A stretch of 15,363 bases of DNA, from assembly GCA_025353305.1 (NCBI GenBank), contig JANXQX010000230.1:1-15363 (forward strand), in the 5' to 3' direction. Below are positions 15,267-15,363 of this stretch, one piece after another. A program made the translations under genes and the position numbers. The stretch is from Holophagaceae bacterium. Its GTDB lineage: Bacteria > Acidobacteriota > Holophagae > Holophagales > Holophagaceae. Every line of letters begins with the position of its first letter. The stretch's first letter is position 1. The notes under the pieces are model-generated. The model made no database searches and had not been told where the DNA came from. It was given only the letters and a program-made list of their open reading frames with translations.

Positions 15267-15363
15267 CGCGATATCCAGAAAGGTGGAGGGACGGGCCCTA
15301 TGAAACCTTGGCAACCTGCTGCAAACGCAGTCGTGGTGCCAATTCCCACCGGTTTAACAACCG
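15267..15363 (+). promoter_or_regulatory. SAM-I (S-box) riboswitch, cut by window end
   Basis: The conserved S-box core is present in order: the kink-turn side AGGTGGAGGGA (15281-15291), GGGCCC (15293-15298) leading to TGAAACC (15301-15307), GGCAACC (15310-15316), the P3 hairpin CTGC/GCAG (about 15317-15330), the junction GGTGCCAATTCC (15335-15346, consensus GGTGCTAATTCC), and P4 CGGTT/AACCG (about 15350-15363). The 3' strand of P1 and the expression platform lie beyond the window. Such aptamers bind S-adenosylmethionine and usually switch off methionine or SAM biosynthesis or transport genes, so a gene of that kind is expected next on the plus strand. It belongs to the next unit rather than to E1 beta. 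Confidence 0.95.

Overview
The window looks like chromosomal DNA of a Gram-negative-type bacterium. Coding regions are GC-rich by eye, while the gaps upstream of two genes (about 690-850 and 4060-4210) are clearly AT-rich. Large secreted M4 metallopeptidases with Ig-like and PPC tails, a COG1228-type amidohydrolase and an S-box riboswitch together would suit Acidobacteriota (Holophagae/Geothrix-like). That placement is an inference from gene style only; no marker gene here settles it.

Layout. (1) 1-692: the 3' part of an amidohydrolase gene whose 5' part is absent; the first ~110 bases instead fold into an outer stem with three hairpins. (2) 693-10424: three tandem, same-strand genes for secreted thermolysin-like (M4) zinc metallopeptidases, each with its own promoter region, Shine-Dalgarno site and strong intrinsic terminator, so they are three separate transcription units. 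(3) 10463-12477: a two-gene operon for an OmpR-family response regulator and a CusS-like histidine kinase, overlapping by ATGA. (4) 12474-14162, minus strand: recN, whose stop codon overlaps that of the kinase. (5) 14213-15187, plus strand: a 2-oxoacid dehydrogenase E1 beta subunit, divergent from recN and without an E1 alpha partner here. (6) 15205-15363: a candidate promoter and a SAM-I (S-box) riboswitch cut by the window end; its regulated gene lies outside.

The main interest is the protease cluster. All three genes carry 10-bp-spaced direct repeats of TTAAC upstream, the geometry of OmpR/PmrA-type response-regulator sites, and a two-component system sits directly downstream. Genes 1 and 2 also share a colinear ~200-nt leader with hairpins supported by compensatory changes between copies and a possible loop-to-upstream pairing; I could not match it to a known riboswitch class. 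Gene 1 looks like a mosaic: promoter, leader, signal peptide and catalytic domain resemble gene 2, while the 426-residue Ig-Ig-PPC-PPC tail and the bases after the stop resemble gene 3. A working model is that the two-component system senses an envelope signal and controls three extracellular proteases that differ in catalytic details and adhesive tails. The regulatory link is inference.
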